DNA from: Teredinibacter turnerae
GTDB lineage: Bacteria > Pseudomonadota > Gammaproteobacteria > Pseudomonadales > Cellvibrionaceae
Direction of reading: 5' to 3'
Length of the DNA stretch: 64,000 nucleotides
NCBI RefSeq assembly: GCF_037935975.1
Contig: NZ_CP149817.1
Span: 4,650,001-4,714,000 of the forward strand
The stretch's first letter is position 1; each line of letters begins with the position of its first letter. Shown one piece after another: positions 8,321 to 19,333 of this stretch. A program made the position numbers and the translations under genes. Below the pieces are notes generated by a model. The model had not been told where the DNA came from, searched no databases, and worked only from the letters and a program-made list of their open reading frames with translations.

Positions 8321-10957
8321 ATGCAGAAATTACCGGAAACATTGCGCGAAAACGTGAGAATGCTAGGCGATTTGCTCGGCGAAAACTTGTTGGAACACCA
8401 GGGTCCAAAACTGTTTCGCAAAGTCGAGGAAATACGTGCTTTCTCTAAACAGCTCGCCAAATCCGACCGCAGCAGTGACGCACATAAAGAAGCGGTTGAG
8501 TCACTGCTTGAATCCTTAAGTCAGGTGGAAGATGCGGATATTCTGCCCATTGCCCGAGCCTTTAACCAATTTCTCAACTTAGCCAATATCGCCGACCAGC
8601 ATTACTTTTACAGCGGTGAAGCACGTGAGGAAGATGCGCTCGACGAAATTCTGGAAAATCTGGCCGACAGCAAAGGCAAGGACGACCTATACAAGCTGGT
8701 GAACGAGCTGAACATTGAGCTGGTACTGACAGCGCACCCCACGGAAGTCACCCGGCGCACCTTGATTCGCAAATACGAACAGGTAGCGAAAGCGCTCAGT
8801 GATTTGCGACGCAACGACCTGCTCGATTACGAAGTGGCGCAAATTAAAGAAAGCCTGCAACGCTATATTGAGGAAATCTGGCATACCAACGAGATCCGCA
8901 CCACGCGGCCAACCGCCGTCGATGAAGCCAAGTGGGGCTTCGCGGTAATTGAAAACAGCTTGTGGCACGCCGTACCGGATTTTATTCGCCACCTGGACAG
9001 CGTGTGCCGTCGTCGCCTGGGCAAACCGCTGCCACTGGGGATTACGCCTTTCCGCTTCTACTCCTGGATGGGGGGAGACAGGGACGGTAACCCGAACGTC
9101 ACCCACAAAGTGACCGAACAAGTGCTGCTGATGGGCCGCTGGCGCGCGGCGGACCTCTACATCAAAGATATCAACGAAGTGGCTGGCGATTTGTCCATGC
9201 ACGCTGCCAGTCACGAGCTACTCGAACTGGTCGGCGAGGACAGCGCTACGCCCTATCGCGATCTGTTGCACGGCCTGCGCAATCGTTTGCAAGCGACCCT
9301 GAACTGGGCGGATGCGCGTATGAGCGATCCGATGTTGCCAGAGCCTGCGAACATAATTCACTCGCGCAATGAATTGTTGCAACCGCTGATGCTGTGTTAT
9401 GAGTCACTGAACGAAATGGGCTTCAGCCAGATTGCCAATGGCAGCCTCACGGATTTGATCCGCCGCATACACGCCTTCGGGATCAACCTGGTACCACTGG
9501 ATATCCGCCAGGACGGTGACCGCCACGTGGAGTTACTGGACGAACTCACCATCTACCTCGAACTCGGCAGCTATCGCTCCTGGGACGAGGAAAAGCGCCA
9601 GGCATTTTTGCTGGAACAACTGGAGAGCAAGCGACCATTGCTGCCTGAAGAGTGGCCCGTGAGCGACGACTCTCGCGAAGTTATCAACACCTGCCGTGTG
9701 ATCGCCGCACAGCCGCGCGAAACCCTCGCCCACTACGTGATTTCCATGGCCCAACAGCCGTCCGATGTATTGGCGGTGGCGCTCTTGCTCAAAGAGTGTG
9801 GCGTGCGCTGGAAAATGCCAATCGACCCACTGTTTGAAACCCTGGACGACCTCGATCGCGCGCCGCGTGTGATGAACGCGCTGTGGCAAATGCACTGGTA
9901 TCAGCGCTATATCGACGGCCAGCAAACCGTGATGATCGGCTACTCCGACTCCGCCAAAGACGCCGGTAAATTCGCCGCCACCTGGGCGCAGTATAAAGCG
10001 CAGGAAAAACTGGTGAGCCTGGCAGATCAGCACGACGTAAAACTAAACCTCTTCCACGGTCGCGGCGGCACCGTCGGCCGTGGTGGCGGCCCAGTAGAAA
10101 AAGCAATGGCCTCGCAGCCGCCGGGCTCCGTGAAAGCCCGCATCCGCGTTACCGAACAGGGCGAAATGATCCGCTATAAATTCGGTATGCCACGCGTCGC
10201 CTTCGCCAGTTTGAGCAATTATGTGTTAGCTACCCTGCGCGCGACCGAAACCCCGGCGCCCAACCCCAAGCCCGAGTGGCGCGAGCTGATGGAAAACATG
10301 GCGCAGGCGAGCCTTACGGCCTACCGCGGTGTCGTGCGCGGCCACGAAAGCTTTGTCCCCTACTTCCGCAGCCTGACCCCGGAACAGGAGCTGAGCAAAC
10401 TGGCACTGGGCTCGCGCCCACCCAAGCGCAAAGCGAGCGGTGGTGTGGAAAGCCTGCGCGCTATTCCGTGGGTTTTCGCCTGGACTCAGGTGCGCCTCAA
10501 CCTGCCAGGCTGGCTCGGCACTCGTCAGGCGCTGGAATACGGCCTTCAGCACGAACAGGACACCCTCAAAGACATGCAGCAAAACTGGCCGTTCTTCAAC
10601 AGCTTTATCGATCTGCTGGAGATGGTGCTGGGCAAAGCGGACACGTCCATTTGTGCGCACTATGAAGAACAGCTGGTCGACAAGGACCTGCGCCCGCTCG
10701 GCGAACAGCTGCGCGGCGATCTGGAAGCCCTGGCCGGGTTGATCAACAGTATGAAAGAGCAGCCGGAGCTATTGGAGAACACACCGCTGTTGCAGCAGTC
10801 GATCAACATCCGCAAACCGTACATGGACCCGCTCAACTACCTCCAAGCGGAACTGCTGAAGCGCGAGCGCAAGGCCGGTGAAATCAGCCCCGATCTCGAG
10901 CGCGCACTCAAAGTCACTATGACTGGCATCGCCGCCGGTATGCGCAATACCGGCTAA
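8321..10957 (+). CDS. ppc: Phosphoenolpyruvate carboxylase
   Basis: 878 residues, the usual bacterial length. Carboxylates PEP to oxaloacetate to refill the TCA cycle. The catalytic histidine motif VLTAHPTEV, the bicarbonate/PEP-site loop [24 protein letters not shown] and the conserved C-terminus MRNTG are all present. No missing key residue seen. A 166-base gap separates it from the divergent hydrolase gene and should hold both promoters. Confidence 0.95.
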   Translation: MQKLPETLRENVRMLGDLLGENLLEHQGPKLFRKVEEIRAFSKQLAKSDRSSDAHKEAVESLLESLSQVEDADILPIARAFNQFLNLANIADQHYFYSGEAREEDALDEILENLADSKGKDDLYKLVNELNIELVLTAHPTEVTRRTLIRKYEQVAKALSDLRRNDLLDYEVAQIKESLQRYIEEIWHTNEIRTTRPTAVDEAKWGFAVIENSLWHAVPDFIRHLDSVCRRRLGKPLPLGITPFRFYSWMGGDRDGNPNVTHKVTEQVLLMGRWRAADLYIKDINEVAGDLSMHAASHELLELVGEDSATPYRDLLHGLRNRLQATLNWADARMSDPMLPEPANIIHSRNELLQPLMLCYESLNEMGFSQIANGSLTDLIRRIHAFGINLVPLDIRQDGDRHVELLDELTIYLELGSYRSWDEEKRQAFLLEQLESKRPLLPEEWPVSDDSREVINTCRVIAAQPRETLAHYVISMAQQPSDVLAVALLLKECGVRWKMPIDPLFETLDDLDRAPRVMNALWQMHWYQRYIDGQQTVMIGYSDSAKDAGKFAATWAQYKAQEKLVSLADQHDVKLNLFHGRGGTVGRGGGPVEKAMASQPPGSVKARIRVTEQGEMIRYKFGMPRVAFASLSNYVLATLRATETPAPNPKPEWRELMENMAQASLTAYRGVVRGHESFVPYFRSLTPEQELSKLALGSRPPKRKASGGVESLRAIPWVFAWTQVRLNLPGWLGTRQALEYGLQHEQDTLKDMQQNWPFFNSFIDLLEMVLGKADTSICAHYEEQLVDKDLRPLGEQLRGDLEALAGLINSMKEQPELLENTPLLQQSINIRKPYMDPLNYLQAELLKRERKAGEISPDLERALKVTMTGIAAGMRNTG

Positions 10958-11022
10958 CGGCTTTGCAGCCAGGCGGGGACGCTCTACAATCCCCGCCTTT
11001 ACCCTCCTCCACATTTGCGCCA

Positions 11023-12864
11023 ATGTTTTACCAAATTCCCAATCAGCGCCCCGCCACCCCCCTGCTCGATAGTATCGATTCCCCTGCAGATTTGCGGCGC
11101 TTGAGTGCCGATCAGTTATCCCAAGTCGCACGCGAGCTGCGCGAGTTTTTACTGTTTAGCGTGGGACATACCGGCGGGCACTTTGGCGCCGGGCTGGGCG
11201 TGGTTGAATTGACCATCGCGCTGCACTATCTGTTGCAGACTCCGGAAGATCGGCTGATCTGGGATGTCGGTCACCAGGCCTACCCCCACAAGATACTGAC
11301 CGGTCGCCGTGAGCAACTGCTCACTGTGCGCCAGCAAGGCGGTATTTCCGGGTTTCCCAAACGCACAGAAAGTGTGTTCGACAGCTTCGGTGTAGGTCAC
11401 TCAAGTACCTCGTTGAGCGCCGCATTGGGCATGGCACTGGCGAGTGAACAGCAAGGCATTCCCCGCCAATGTGTTGCCGTGATCGGCGACGGTGCGATGA
11501 CTGCCGGAATGGCGTTTGAAGCGCTGAATCACGCAGTGCACACCCAGGCAAACCTGCTCGTGGTGTTGAACGATAACACCATGTCGATTTCGCCAAATGT
11601 GGGCGGACTCGCCAGTTACTTTGCTGGCGTGCTGGAGAACAGCGCTGAACAGGCGGGAGCACATGGCAAAGCGCAGGAGCAATCCGCCCCTTCCGCTTCA
11701 GCGTCCAGCAGTGCTTCCGCGCTATTCACTGAATTAGGCTTCAGCTATAGCGGCCCGATTGACGGCCATGACTTCGACCAACTCTTGCCAGCAATCCGCA
11801 CCGCGTTGAACGCGTCAGGCCCGCGGCTGTTGCATGTGGTTACTTGCAAAGGCAAAGGGTTTGCGCCCGCCGAAAAAGACCCTGTGGGCTACCACGCGTT
11901 GAATAAGATTGAACGTGAGCCCGCGTCTGTTACACCCGATAAGCAGCGGCGGTACCAACAGGTGTTTGGTGACTGGCTCTGTGAGACCGCGGCTAGCGAC
12001 GAGCGACTAATCGGCATCACCCCGGCAATGAGCGAGGGCTCGGGCATGGTCTCTTTCGCCCAAACCTACAGCGATCGGTTTCACGATGTCGCCATCGCCG
12101 AGCAGCATGCGATTACCCTGGCCGCAGGGCTCGCCTGCGAAGGCATGAAACCGGTGGTCGCGATCTACTCTACATTTATGCAACGGGCTTACGATCAGCT
12201 GATTCACGACGTGGCTCTGCAAAACCTCGACGTCCTGTTTGCGGTCGATCGCGCGGGCCTGGTCGGCGAAGACGGCGCCAGTCATGCAGGCAGCTTTGAT
12301 ATCTCCTTTCTCCGCTGCATTCCAAATATGGTGATCGCTACGCCCAGTGACGAGCGTGAGTGTTACCAATTGTTGGGTGCCGCATATCAACACCCGGGCC
12401 CGGCAGCGGTGCGCTATCCACGAGGCAAAGGCCCCGGCGCCGAGCTGACAGATAAATTAGCGCCACTCGAGGTCGGCAAAGCCCATCAGGTACGAGAAGG
12501 CGAGCAGCTGGCGGTACTGAACTTCGGCGCACTTCTACCAGAAGCCTTGGCCGTGGGCGACACCTTGGGCGCTACGGTTTGTGATATGCGCTGGGCCAAA
12601 CCGCTGGACCACGCCCTTCTGCGGGAAATCGCCAGCAGTCACCGGGCAATCGTAACTCTGGAAGAAAACGCTGTCGCCGGAGGTGCGGGTGCAGGCGTAC
12701 TTGAATGGCTACAGGCAGAGGGAATAACCATCCCGATCCTCAATCTGGGCCTGCAGGATGTTTTTTTTGAACACGGCAGCCGGACTCAGGTATTAGCGCG
12801 GGCAGGGCTAAACAAAGAGCAGATAGAAGTACGTATTCGCCGCTGGCTGAAACTGCGCGATTAA
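11023..12864 (+). CDS. dxs: 1-deoxy-D-xylulose-5-phosphate synthase
   Basis: 613-residue thiamine-diphosphate enzyme that condenses pyruvate with glyceraldehyde 3-phosphate, the entry to the MEP isoprenoid pathway. Visible motifs are [13 protein letters not shown], the ThDP site [15 protein letters not shown] with [14 protein letters not shown], and the transketolase pyrimidine domain ([28 protein letters not shown]). Start at the ATG 11023 ([10 protein letters not shown]) rather than 10963, because the added residues are low-complexity and lie in the ppc spacer. An 11-residue Ser/Ala-rich insert occurs near residue 225. Confidence 0.93.
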   Translation: MFYQIPNQRPATPLLDSIDSPADLRRLSADQLSQVARELREFLLFSVGHTGGHFGAGLGVVELTIALHYLLQTPEDRLIWDVGHQAYPHKILTGRREQLLTVRQQGGISGFPKRTESVFDSFGVGHSSTSLSAALGMALASEQQGIPRQCVAVIGDGAMTAGMAFEALNHAVHTQANLLVVLNDNTMSISPNVGGLASYFAGVLENSAEQAGAHGKAQEQSAPSASASSSASALFTELGFSYSGPIDGHDFDQLLPAIRTALNASGPRLLHVVTCKGKGFAPAEKDPVGYHALNKIEREPASVTPDKQRRYQQVFGDWLCETAASDERLIGITPAMSEGSGMVSFAQTYSDRFHDVAIAEQHAITLAAGLACEGMKPVVAIYSTFMQRAYDQLIHDVALQNLDVLFAVDRAGLVGEDGASHAGSFDISFLRCIPNMVIATPSDERECYQLLGAAYQHPGPAAVRYPRGKGPGAELTDKLAPLEVGKAHQVREGEQLAVLNFGALLPEALAVGDTLGATVCDMRWAKPLDHALLREIASSHRAIVTLEENAVAGGAGAGVLEWLQAEGITIPILNLGLQDVFFEHGSRTQVLARAGLNKEQIEVRIRRWLKLRD

Positions 12865-13039
12865 TACAGACTGAGAATTAAAGCGACACCTTATTAGAGA
12901 AATGACCTACTGACATGGCATTCATCAGTCCAACTTGTACGGTAAGAGGTATCACTTAGAGCAACACGCCTTAAGACTGTAGTGGTAGAAAAATTGCCAG
13001 AGTTTATACTTTAATGCGTGCAGAAATTAGCTTAGTGTA

Positions 13040-13083
13040 TGAAGACCGCAATCCTTATCACTGTGAAAGGGTTGCGGTCTTCA
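13040..13083. repeat. 17-bp inverted repeat between dxs and yfiR
   Basis: Arms 13040-13056 and 13067-13083 pair over 17 bp with a single G-T wobble and a 10-base loop. No T run follows on either strand, so it is a weak terminator candidate or a protein/RNA hairpin site. The rest of the 285-base dxs-yfiR gap shows nothing else I can name. Confidence 0.5.
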
Positions 13084-13149
13084 TGTTCGTCCGCGCTGCG
13101 GAGTCATAGACCCTGCTGGCGCTCGCCGCCGGTGCCAGCATAAATTGCT

Positions 13150-13716
13150 ATGAATAGATTGGGCTTTATAAGGAAATTCAGACAACCTCGATGGGGGTTA
13201 GCGGCCTATGTTGTGATATTCACGCTGCAATGCTGGATTAGCGCAGCAGAGGCACGCCCAGACCCAGTAAGCGCTAAAGAAGCTCAGGTGCGCGCCCTGA
13301 TTATCGCCCGCACGCTGACATTCATTACCTGGCCACCCACTATGGGTAGCGACATCAACATCTGTCGGCTGGGTGAAAGCCAGGCTTTCGACGAGCTTCA
13401 CCGTACGCCCCAGATTCAAGATATTCTCAAACCGTTTAATGCGATTTTTGTTGCGGATTTATCACCGCTCACCGACTGCCACGTACAGATAGTTGGCCAG
13501 TCCGACGCCCCCTTCCCGGATTCAATCAAAGACAACGCACTGCTGACCATCTGCGACGACTGCGCCGACGGGGAGGAATTTGCCACCATACGGCTCCTGA
13601 AAATTCACGACCGCATAAAGTTCACTGTGAACTTACCCCTGGCACAGCGGCAAAACCTCAAGATCAGTTCTTCGTTGTTGGAGCTGGCACACCGGGTGAC
13701 TAAACGCGATGACTGA
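13150..13716 (+). CDS. YfiR-family periplasmic inhibitor (DUF4154)
   Basis: 188 residues with a signal peptide-like N-terminus (hydrophobic 17-35, cleavage near AEA-RP) and a DUF4154/YfiR domain. In Pseudomonas YfiR is a periplasmic repressor of the membrane cyclase YfiN. The pattern [16 protein letters not shown] at the N-terminus and a Cys pair in TICDDCADG, possibly redox-sensitive as in YfiR, are visible. The reading frame overlaps the next gene, a CHASE8-type cyclase, by 8 bases, which supports a functional pair. Confidence 0.75.
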   Translation: MNRLGFIRKFRQPRWGLAAYVVIFTLQCWISAAEARPDPVSAKEAQVRALIIARTLTFITWPPTMGSDINICRLGESQAFDELHRTPQIQDILKPFNAIFVADLSPLTDCHVQIVGQSDAPFPDSIKDNALLTICDDCADGEEFATIRLLKIHDRIKFTVNLPLAQRQNLKISSSLLELAHRVTKRDD

Positions 13717-16132
13717 CGAAACCCCCGCACAGCGTTCCACCATCAAACGGCGGCTGATGCGCAGCATCGGCTCCACACTTATTGTGGCGGTCGTTATGGT
13801 TGCCGGCATACTCACCTGGGTGGGCAACCGGGATGCCAAAGCCAACTTAATCAACGACCTCACTGTGATTGGCCAGATCATCGCCAACCGCTCGTCAACA
13901 GCGATGTTTTTTGCGGACTTTACCGATAAGGACGTTATCGAAAAAAATCTCGCCTCAGCCGGTTTCCACAGTGCCATCGACCTGATTTGTGTGTTCGACA
14001 AGGAAGGCAAGCTGTACCACACCTTCGCCAAACCTGAAGCCCATAGCCAGTGCCAGCGTCAACAGTCCTCGATCAATGAACTGAACTTCACCGAAGATAA
14101 CAAGGTTATTCGCGTACGTGTGCCCATTCTGCACGAAGGTGAGCACTTCGGATTAGTGGAAATTTATTCCAACAATCACGGCGTAAACCAGGCGTTTCTT
14201 CGCTTTAGTATCACCCTTGCCTTTGCCCTGACCATCGCACTTTTCGTGGCTTATTTTGTTGGCGGACGCCTGGTGGGCAGCAGCCTTGTGCCGCTGCGCG
14301 ATCTCTTCAACACCTCGCAGGAAGTGGCCGCTAGCCCCTACGCGAATATTCGCGCGAATAAAAAAAGTAACGATGAGATTGGCGATCTGGTGGATGTGTT
14401 CAACCAGATTCTCGACACGCTTGAAACTGATAACGCGGCACTGATGGAATCCGAGTCGCGGTTTCGGGTGCTGGCAGAACACGCACCTATCGGCATTTTT
14501 CTGCGCAACCGCAAGCTGATTATGGAATACACCAACGACCGCTGGTGTGAAATCACCGGGCTTACTCCGAGCCAGGCCAATGCTTTTACGAATAATATCG
14601 ACCCAAAAGACGCAGCACTTTACGAAAGCGTGCAGGATAAAGCGCGCAGCCAGCATACACCGCAGGTTATTGAATACACCTACACCACCCCCCAGGGCAG
14701 TCGTAGAACACTCATGGAGCACCTGGCTCCGCTCAACAACTTACAGGGATTTCAGGGCTTTGTCGGTTCTCTGCTGGATGTGACGGAACTGAAAACCGCG
14801 CAGATGGAGCTGGAAAAACTCGCCTTCTACGATCCGCTCACCGACCTGCCTAACCGGCGTTTTTTCCGCGGCCATTTGGAACTGACCATTGCCGCTGCTA
14901 AAAAATACGATAAACGCCTCGCGGTAATGATGACCGACCTGGATGACTTCAAGAAAATCAACGATACCTTCGGTCACGATGCGGGCGATCAATTGTTGAT
15001 GCAAATCGGCAAGCGCTTAAAAGCCGCATCCGCCAGTATCGATGTGGTATCGCGAATGGGCGGCGACGAATTTATGCTGCTCGTTAAAAATATCGATAGC
15101 AGCTCGCAACTGGACCACAAAGCCAATAATATTCTGCGGGCTCTTCGGGAAAAAATGGAAATTAACGGCCAACAGGTCGAAGTCGGCGGTTCCATCGGCA
15201 TTGCTGTATTTCCCAACGACGCCATCACCTACGAAGAGTTGATCCGCTATGCGGATATCGCCCTGTACAACGCAAAATCCATGGGCGGTAACACGGTTTC
15301 CTACTACTCCAGCGATCTGGATAAACGCATCAAGGACAAAATGCGCCTTGAACAGAAGCTGCGTGTTGCGCTGGATAAACGTCTGCTAGAAGTGTATATC
15401 CAGCCCATCTACGACGCAGCAACCAGGGAGATGATAAAAGGCGAGGCGCTGGTCCGATGGATGGATCCGGAAGAAGGGTTTATTTCCCCCGAGGTGTTCG
15501 TCAGCCTGGCGGAAGAATCCGGCCTTATCTACGATCTCGGCAGCCTTGTGCTGGAGAAGGTTTGTGCCTATTTACACGAAAATGAAGGCAAGTTGCACTT
15601 GTTGGGAATGCGCACCATCGCAGTTAACCTCTCGGCACGCCAGTTCTTTGCGTCGCAACTGGTCACCTATATTGAAGCAACGTTTAAACGCTACCAGATC
15701 GACCCCAAACAAATTGAATTTGAGCTGACAGAATCCATGGTGATGGACGATGTAGACCAGGCGATCGATATTATGCGCTCCATTCGCAACCTGGGCTGCA
15801 GCCTTTCCATCGACGATTTCGGCACAGGCTATTCTTCGCTCTCGTATCTAAAGCAGTTCCCGATTAACACCTTAAAAATCGACCGCTCGTTTATTAAAGA
15901 TATACCCGAAGATAAAAACGATGTGGAAATTGCCTACACGATTATTGCAATGGCACATAACCTGGGACTTACCGTTGTAGCAGAAGGCGTGGAAACCAAG
16001 GAACAATGGCAGCTACTGCGCGAGAAAAACTGTGATTATTTACAAGGTTACTATTTCGCCCGCCCGATGCCCATGAGCGATGTGCTGATGTTGGATAACG
16101 TTATCAATCTACTTGGCGATGGCTCTCGCTGA
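13709..16132 (+). CDS. Membrane diguanylate cyclase/phosphodiesterase (CHASE8-HAMP-PAS-GGDEF-EAL)
   Basis: 807 residues. Order: transmembrane helix (about 20-38), periplasmic CHASE8-like domain (45-150), second helix (165-185), HAMP (186-245), PAS (250-370), GGDEF (375-540) and EAL (550-800). The GGDEF signature is intact (RMGGDEF, about 451-455) but no RxxD inhibitory site precedes it (ASID instead). The EAL motif (GEALVRW), the [10 protein letters not shown] loop and the late glutamate in EGVE are all present, so both activities are possible. Architecture and coupling to a YfiR gene resemble the YfiBNR system; net direction of c-di-GMP turnover cannot be told. Confidence 0.85.
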   Translation: MTDETPAQRSTIKRRLMRSIGSTLIVAVVMVAGILTWVGNRDAKANLINDLTVIGQIIANRSSTAMFFADFTDKDVIEKNLASAGFHSAIDLICVFDKEGKLYHTFAKPEAHSQCQRQQSSINELNFTEDNKVIRVRVPILHEGEHFGLVEIYSNNHGVNQAFLRFSITLAFALTIALFVAYFVGGRLVGSSLVPLRDLFNTSQEVAASPYANIRANKKSNDEIGDLVDVFNQILDTLETDNAALMESESRFRVLAEHAPIGIFLRNRKLIMEYTNDRWCEITGLTPSQANAFTNNIDPKDAALYESVQDKARSQHTPQVIEYTYTTPQGSRRTLMEHLAPLNNLQGFQGFVGSLLDVTELKTAQMELEKLAFYDPLTDLPNRRFFRGHLELTIAAAKKYDKRLAVMMTDLDDFKKINDTFGHDAGDQLLMQIGKRLKAASASIDVVSRMGGDEFMLLVKNIDSSSQLDHKANNILRALREKMEINGQQVEVGGSIGIAVFPNDAITYEELIRYADIALYNAKSMGGNTVSYYSSDLDKRIKDKMRLEQKLRVALDKRLLEVYIQPIYDAATREMIKGEALVRWMDPEEGFISPEVFVSLAEESGLIYDLGSLVLEKVCAYLHENEGKLHLLGMRTIAVNLSARQFFASQLVTYIEATFKRYQIDPKQIEFELTESMVMDDVDQAIDIMRSIRNLGCSLSIDDFGTGYSSLSYLKQFPINTLKIDRSFIKDIPEDKNDVEIAYTIIAMAHNLGLTVVAEGVETKEQWQLLREKNCDYLQGYYFARPMPMSDVLMLDNVINLLGDGSR

Positions 16133-16163
16133 GTTGTAACCAGCAGGGGCTGCCAACGCCAAT

Positions 16164-16577
16164 TCAGTTCGCGTTCACCACGAGCAAAATCCACATCGCT
16201 AAAAGCAACATCAAGCTGACCCAATAGGTGATTGCGCGGTGTAAAACATGATTGTATGTGCAATGGATAATGGCATGTACCACTCGCGTAACCACATAGG
16301 CCCAGCCACACACGACCATTGCAGTCGGCTCTACGTTCATCACTATCGCCAGCACGCCGGCAACATAAAATAACAGTGGTGTTTCAAACAAGTTTGCAAA
16401 GTGATTTTGCCCGGCGACCAAATAAGCCGGCACCGGCTGCATATCGTCGCCGGACTGGTACAACTTGAAATACCGCATCCTTACTGCCCGCGACTTTACT
16501 GCGTGAACCCGCAAATAGAGCTGCACAAAAATAAATACAAAGGTACACATCACCAGAGCGAACATCGGGTAAAGCAT
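16164..16577 (-). CDS. MAPEG-family membrane protein
   Basis: About 137 residues with four hydrophobic segments. The pattern NHFANLFETPLLFY and RVVHAIIHCTYN fits the MAPEG family (eicosanoid/glutathione metabolism proteins, function in bacteria mostly unknown). An ATG at 16577 beginning MLYPMFALV is preferred over the upstream ATG at 16607, which would add ten polar residues ahead of the first helix. Convergent with the c-di-GMP gene. Confidence 0.75.
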   Translation of the reverse strand: MLYPMFALVMCTFVFIFVQLYLRVHAVKSRAVRMRYFKLYQSGDDMQPVPAYLVAGQNHFANLFETPLLFYVAGVLAIVMNVEPTAMVVCGWAYVVTRVVHAIIHCTYNHVLHRAITYWVSLMLLLAMWILLVVNAN

Positions 16578-16617
16578 GGTTTCTCCTTGCTGTAGCCTCA
16601 GCGGCAACGACGATAGG

Positions 16618-16660
16618 GACTCTATCGAGACTATATCGGGACTAAATCGAGACTATGAGT
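16618..16660. repeat. Three imperfect copies of ATCGAGACTA
   Basis: A short direct repeat (ATCGAGACTAT, ATCGGGACTAA, ATCGAGACTAT) at about 13-bp steps in the gap between the MAPEG and Smr genes. No function apparent. Confidence 0.6.
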
Positions 16661-16717
16661 ATATGAGTAAGAACAGTGCTCTGCGTATGATCGGTGCTAT
16701 TAGCCATACACCATGAG

Positions 16718-17293
16718 CTATGAGCGCTTACGCTGATGGCGATCCTTGGTTTCTTGTTTTTTCTTATCGCTTTTACGCAACAGTACGTAGGTCGCTCCAT
16801 AACTGCCGTGATGCCGTTGCGCCGTGTGAAAGGCCAGAACTTCGTCAAACTGCGGCAACCAGTGATTGACACAGCTTTTTAGCAACGCAGGCGTTTCACG
16901 CCCGGCGCCTTTGCCGTGAGTAATCAATGCGCAGCGCACATCGCTGTCGACACAGTCTTTAATAAACTGATAGACCGATTTGCGCGCCTCTTCGATTTTC
17001 AGTTGGTGCAGATCGAGACGCGCATCAATATCGTATTTACCCAATCGCAAATTGCGAAACACGCCGTTTTGCACACCGGGCTTCTGATAACTGAGCACAT
17101 CGTAGGGATCGAGTAAATCCTGCGGCACCGACAGCGGATCGTCTGTGGCTGCAGCCAACTCCTGCGCTGCAAGGCGACGGGCCTCTTTATCAACACCGAC
17201 ATCTTTCGGTATCACCAAATTAACCCGGCGTTCTGTTTTGATCGGGAGAACGTCATCGTCGCCCAGTAATTTACTGAAATCGTCGTCTTGCAT
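16718..17293 (-). CDS. Smr-domain protein
   Basis: 191 residues with a C-terminal Smr domain: LDLHQLKIEEA, then THGKGAGRE and the closing HGSYGATYVLLR. Smr domains are small nuclease-like modules also found at the end of MutS2; stand-alone forms like this one (YdaL/SmrA group) are implicated in RNA or DNA nicking. The N-terminal third is charged and probably flexible, and the C-terminus is Lys/Arg-rich. The gene begins 7 bases after the ppnN stop, so the two are probably co-transcribed. Confidence 0.8.
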   Translation of the reverse strand: MQDDDFSKLLGDDDVLPIKTERRVNLVIPKDVGVDKEARRLAAQELAAATDDPLSVPQDLLDPYDVLSYQKPGVQNGVFRNLRLGKYDIDARLDLHQLKIEEARKSVYQFIKDCVDSDVRCALITHGKGAGRETPALLKSCVNHWLPQFDEVLAFHTAQRHHGSYGATYVLLRKSDKKKQETKDRHQRKRS

Positions 17294-17300
17294 CGCGTGT

Positions 17301-18692
17301 TTACACAACCACTTGGTAGCAGGGAATATATTCTTCCGTTGGTATTTTCATCCGTTTCTGGGCAACAAACGAACGCAGCAGTGCATCCAGAGGTTTCATA
17401 ATATGAGGATCGCCACAAATCTGATAAGGGCCTTTTTCCGCGACCGCGTGAATACCATGTTCTTTGACATTGCCATCCACAATGCCCGAAAACGCCTTGC
17501 GCAGGTTCGCGGCAAGTAGATTGGGCGCCAGTCCCGGGCGCAGACTCAGTTGCGACATGGATTGATGGGTGGGTTTAAACGGCGATTGTAAATCCTGATC
17601 GATCTTCAACACCCAGTTGTAATAATACGCATCGTGGGTTTGCTTGCGATAGTTGCGCACCACATCCATTCCCGCACGCATTTTCTGCGCTACCAGCACC
17701 GGGTCGTCGAGAATAATTTCGTACAAACCCTGTGCTTCTTTACCGAGGGTGAGACCGATAAATTCATCGATCTGGCCAAAGTATTCGGCCGCGCTCGCCG
17801 GACCTGAAAAAATCAGCGGAAATGGCAGGCCGCGATTCTCGGGATGTAACAAAATCCCCAATAAATAGAGAATTTCTTCTGCCGTGCCCACCCCGCCAGG
17901 AAATACCACAATGCCGTGCCCCAAGCGAACAAATGCTTCGAGGCGCTTTTCAATATCCGGCAGAATCACCAGTTCGCTGACAATCGGGTTGGGGGATTCC
18001 GCTGCAATAATCCCCGGCTCAGTGATGCCGATATAACGCCCTTGAATGCGCTGTTTCGCGTGGCCAAAGGTCGCGCCTTTCATTGGGCCTTTCATGGCGC
18101 CTGGACCACAGCCGGTGCAAATATCCAACCCGCGCAACCCCATTTGATAGCCGACTTCTTTCGAATAATCGTATTCAACTTCGTTAATGGAGTGGCCGCC
18201 CCAACACACAATGATTGACGGCGACCGATGCACTTTTAACACCGACGAATTGCGTAAAATCTGGAATACGCCGTTGGTAATTCCTTCAGAAGAATGAAAA
18301 TCGGCGGCGCTGTTTTCCAACAACTCGTTGTTGACGTAAATAATATCGCGCAGCGCAGAAAACAGATGCTCTTTAATACCCTGAACCATTTCACCGTCGA
18401 CAAAGGCATTACCGGGTGCGTTCTTAAGGTGTAACTTGATGCCGCGCTCTTGCTGCACTACATCAATTTCAAAATCGCGAAATTGCTCCAACACCTGTTT
18501 GGTATTATCCGTTTCTGCGCCGGTATTCAATGCCGCCAATGCGCAGCGGCGAAATGTTTCGTATACCGCAGCATTACTTTTTTCTACCAGCCGTGCCACT
18601 TCCAATTGCGACAATACATTAAGGGTGTTATCCGGGGTGATCAGCGCCGATATTTTCTTACCGGCGGCACCGATGCTCACGGAATCGAGCAT
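17301..18692 (-). CDS. ppnN: Pyrimidine/purine nucleotide 5'-monophosphate nucleosidase
   Basis: 463 residues, matching E. coli PpnN (YgdH), which cleaves nucleoside monophosphates to base and ribose 5-phosphate and is controlled by (p)ppGpp. The central LOG-like domain has CWGGHSINEVEYDYS, the GCGPGAMKGPMKGA loop and the PGGVGTAEE signature. N- and C-terminal flanks typical of PpnN are present. Followed closely by the Smr gene. Confidence 0.9.
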   Translation of the reverse strand: MLDSVSIGAAGKKISALITPDNTLNVLSQLEVARLVEKSNAAVYETFRRCALAALNTGAETDNTKQVLEQFRDFEIDVVQQERGIKLHLKNAPGNAFVDGEMVQGIKEHLFSALRDIIYVNNELLENSAADFHSSEGITNGVFQILRNSSVLKVHRSPSIIVCWGGHSINEVEYDYSKEVGYQMGLRGLDICTGCGPGAMKGPMKGATFGHAKQRIQGRYIGITEPGIIAAESPNPIVSELVILPDIEKRLEAFVRLGHGIVVFPGGVGTAEEILYLLGILLHPENRGLPFPLIFSGPASAAEYFGQIDEFIGLTLGKEAQGLYEIILDDPVLVAQKMRAGMDVVRNYRKQTHDAYYYNWVLKIDQDLQSPFKPTHQSMSQLSLRPGLAPNLLAANLRKAFSGIVDGNVKEHGIHAVAEKGPYQICGDPHIMKPLDALLRSFVAQKRMKIPTEEYIPCYQVVV

Positions 18693-18720
18693 ACTGTTTT
18701 CCTTATTTCAGCTTAGATTT

Positions 18721-19185
18721 TCAGTGAACGTGGCCGTGATCAAGTTCTTCAGCGGTCGCTTCACGCACAGATTCTACAGTTACATCGAAGTTCAATACTT
18801 TGCCAGCCAACTCATGATTACCGTCTATCGTAATACCTTCATCGGCAACATCTTTTACCACCACAAACTGTACTTCACCGGACGGCCCCTGCGCCTGAAA
18901 CTCCATACCGACTTCAACTTTTTCAATGCCGGTAAACATCTCTGCTGGCAGCGTTTGCACCAGCTCTGGCTGGTATTCGCCGTAACCCTCTGCCGGTTGC
19001 ACCGTTACCTGCTTGCTGTCACCAACAACGCAACCTGCCAGTTCCTTTTCCAAACCAGGAATGATATTGCCGGCACCCGCCAGGTAGTTCAGCGGCTCGC
19101 CACCACTGGATGAATCGATTACCGCACCTTCTTCGTCGGTAAGCGTGTAGTGGATGGAAACAACGCAATTGTCTTGGATTTTCAA
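18721..19185 (-). CDS. FKBP-type peptidyl-prolyl isomerase (SlyD-like)
   Basis: 154 residues starting at a TTG (19185). AGGAG lies six bases upstream of it and the product begins LKIQDNCVVSIHYTL, as in SlyD-type proteins; an upstream ATG at 19227 would place the ribosome site inside the coding region. FKBP domain with an insert-in-flap layout (YLAGAGNIIPGLE, EGYGEYQPELVQ). The C-terminus ends HGHVH, a much shorter His tail than the metal-binding tail of E. coli SlyD. Cytoplasmic folding helper by family. Confidence 0.85.
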   Translation of the reverse strand: MKIQDNCVVSIHYTLTDEEGAVIDSSSGGEPLNYLAGAGNIIPGLEKELAGCVVGDSKQVTVQPAEGYGEYQPELVQTLPAEMFTGIEKVEVGMEFQAQGPSGEVQFVVVKDVADEGITIDGNHELAGKVLNFDVTVESVREATAEELDHGHVH

Positions 19186-19333
19186 GGGGGACTCCTGGCT
19201 GCCTATAGGCAGATATGATGGATTCAAAACTGAAGTTTAACGCAGATGCCGGTGCGATAGCACGGAAAGAGGAAACGCAGGAAGGCGTGTATGCGCCATC
19301 CCGCGACTGGCACGGGATAGCGTCGGGCGGAAA

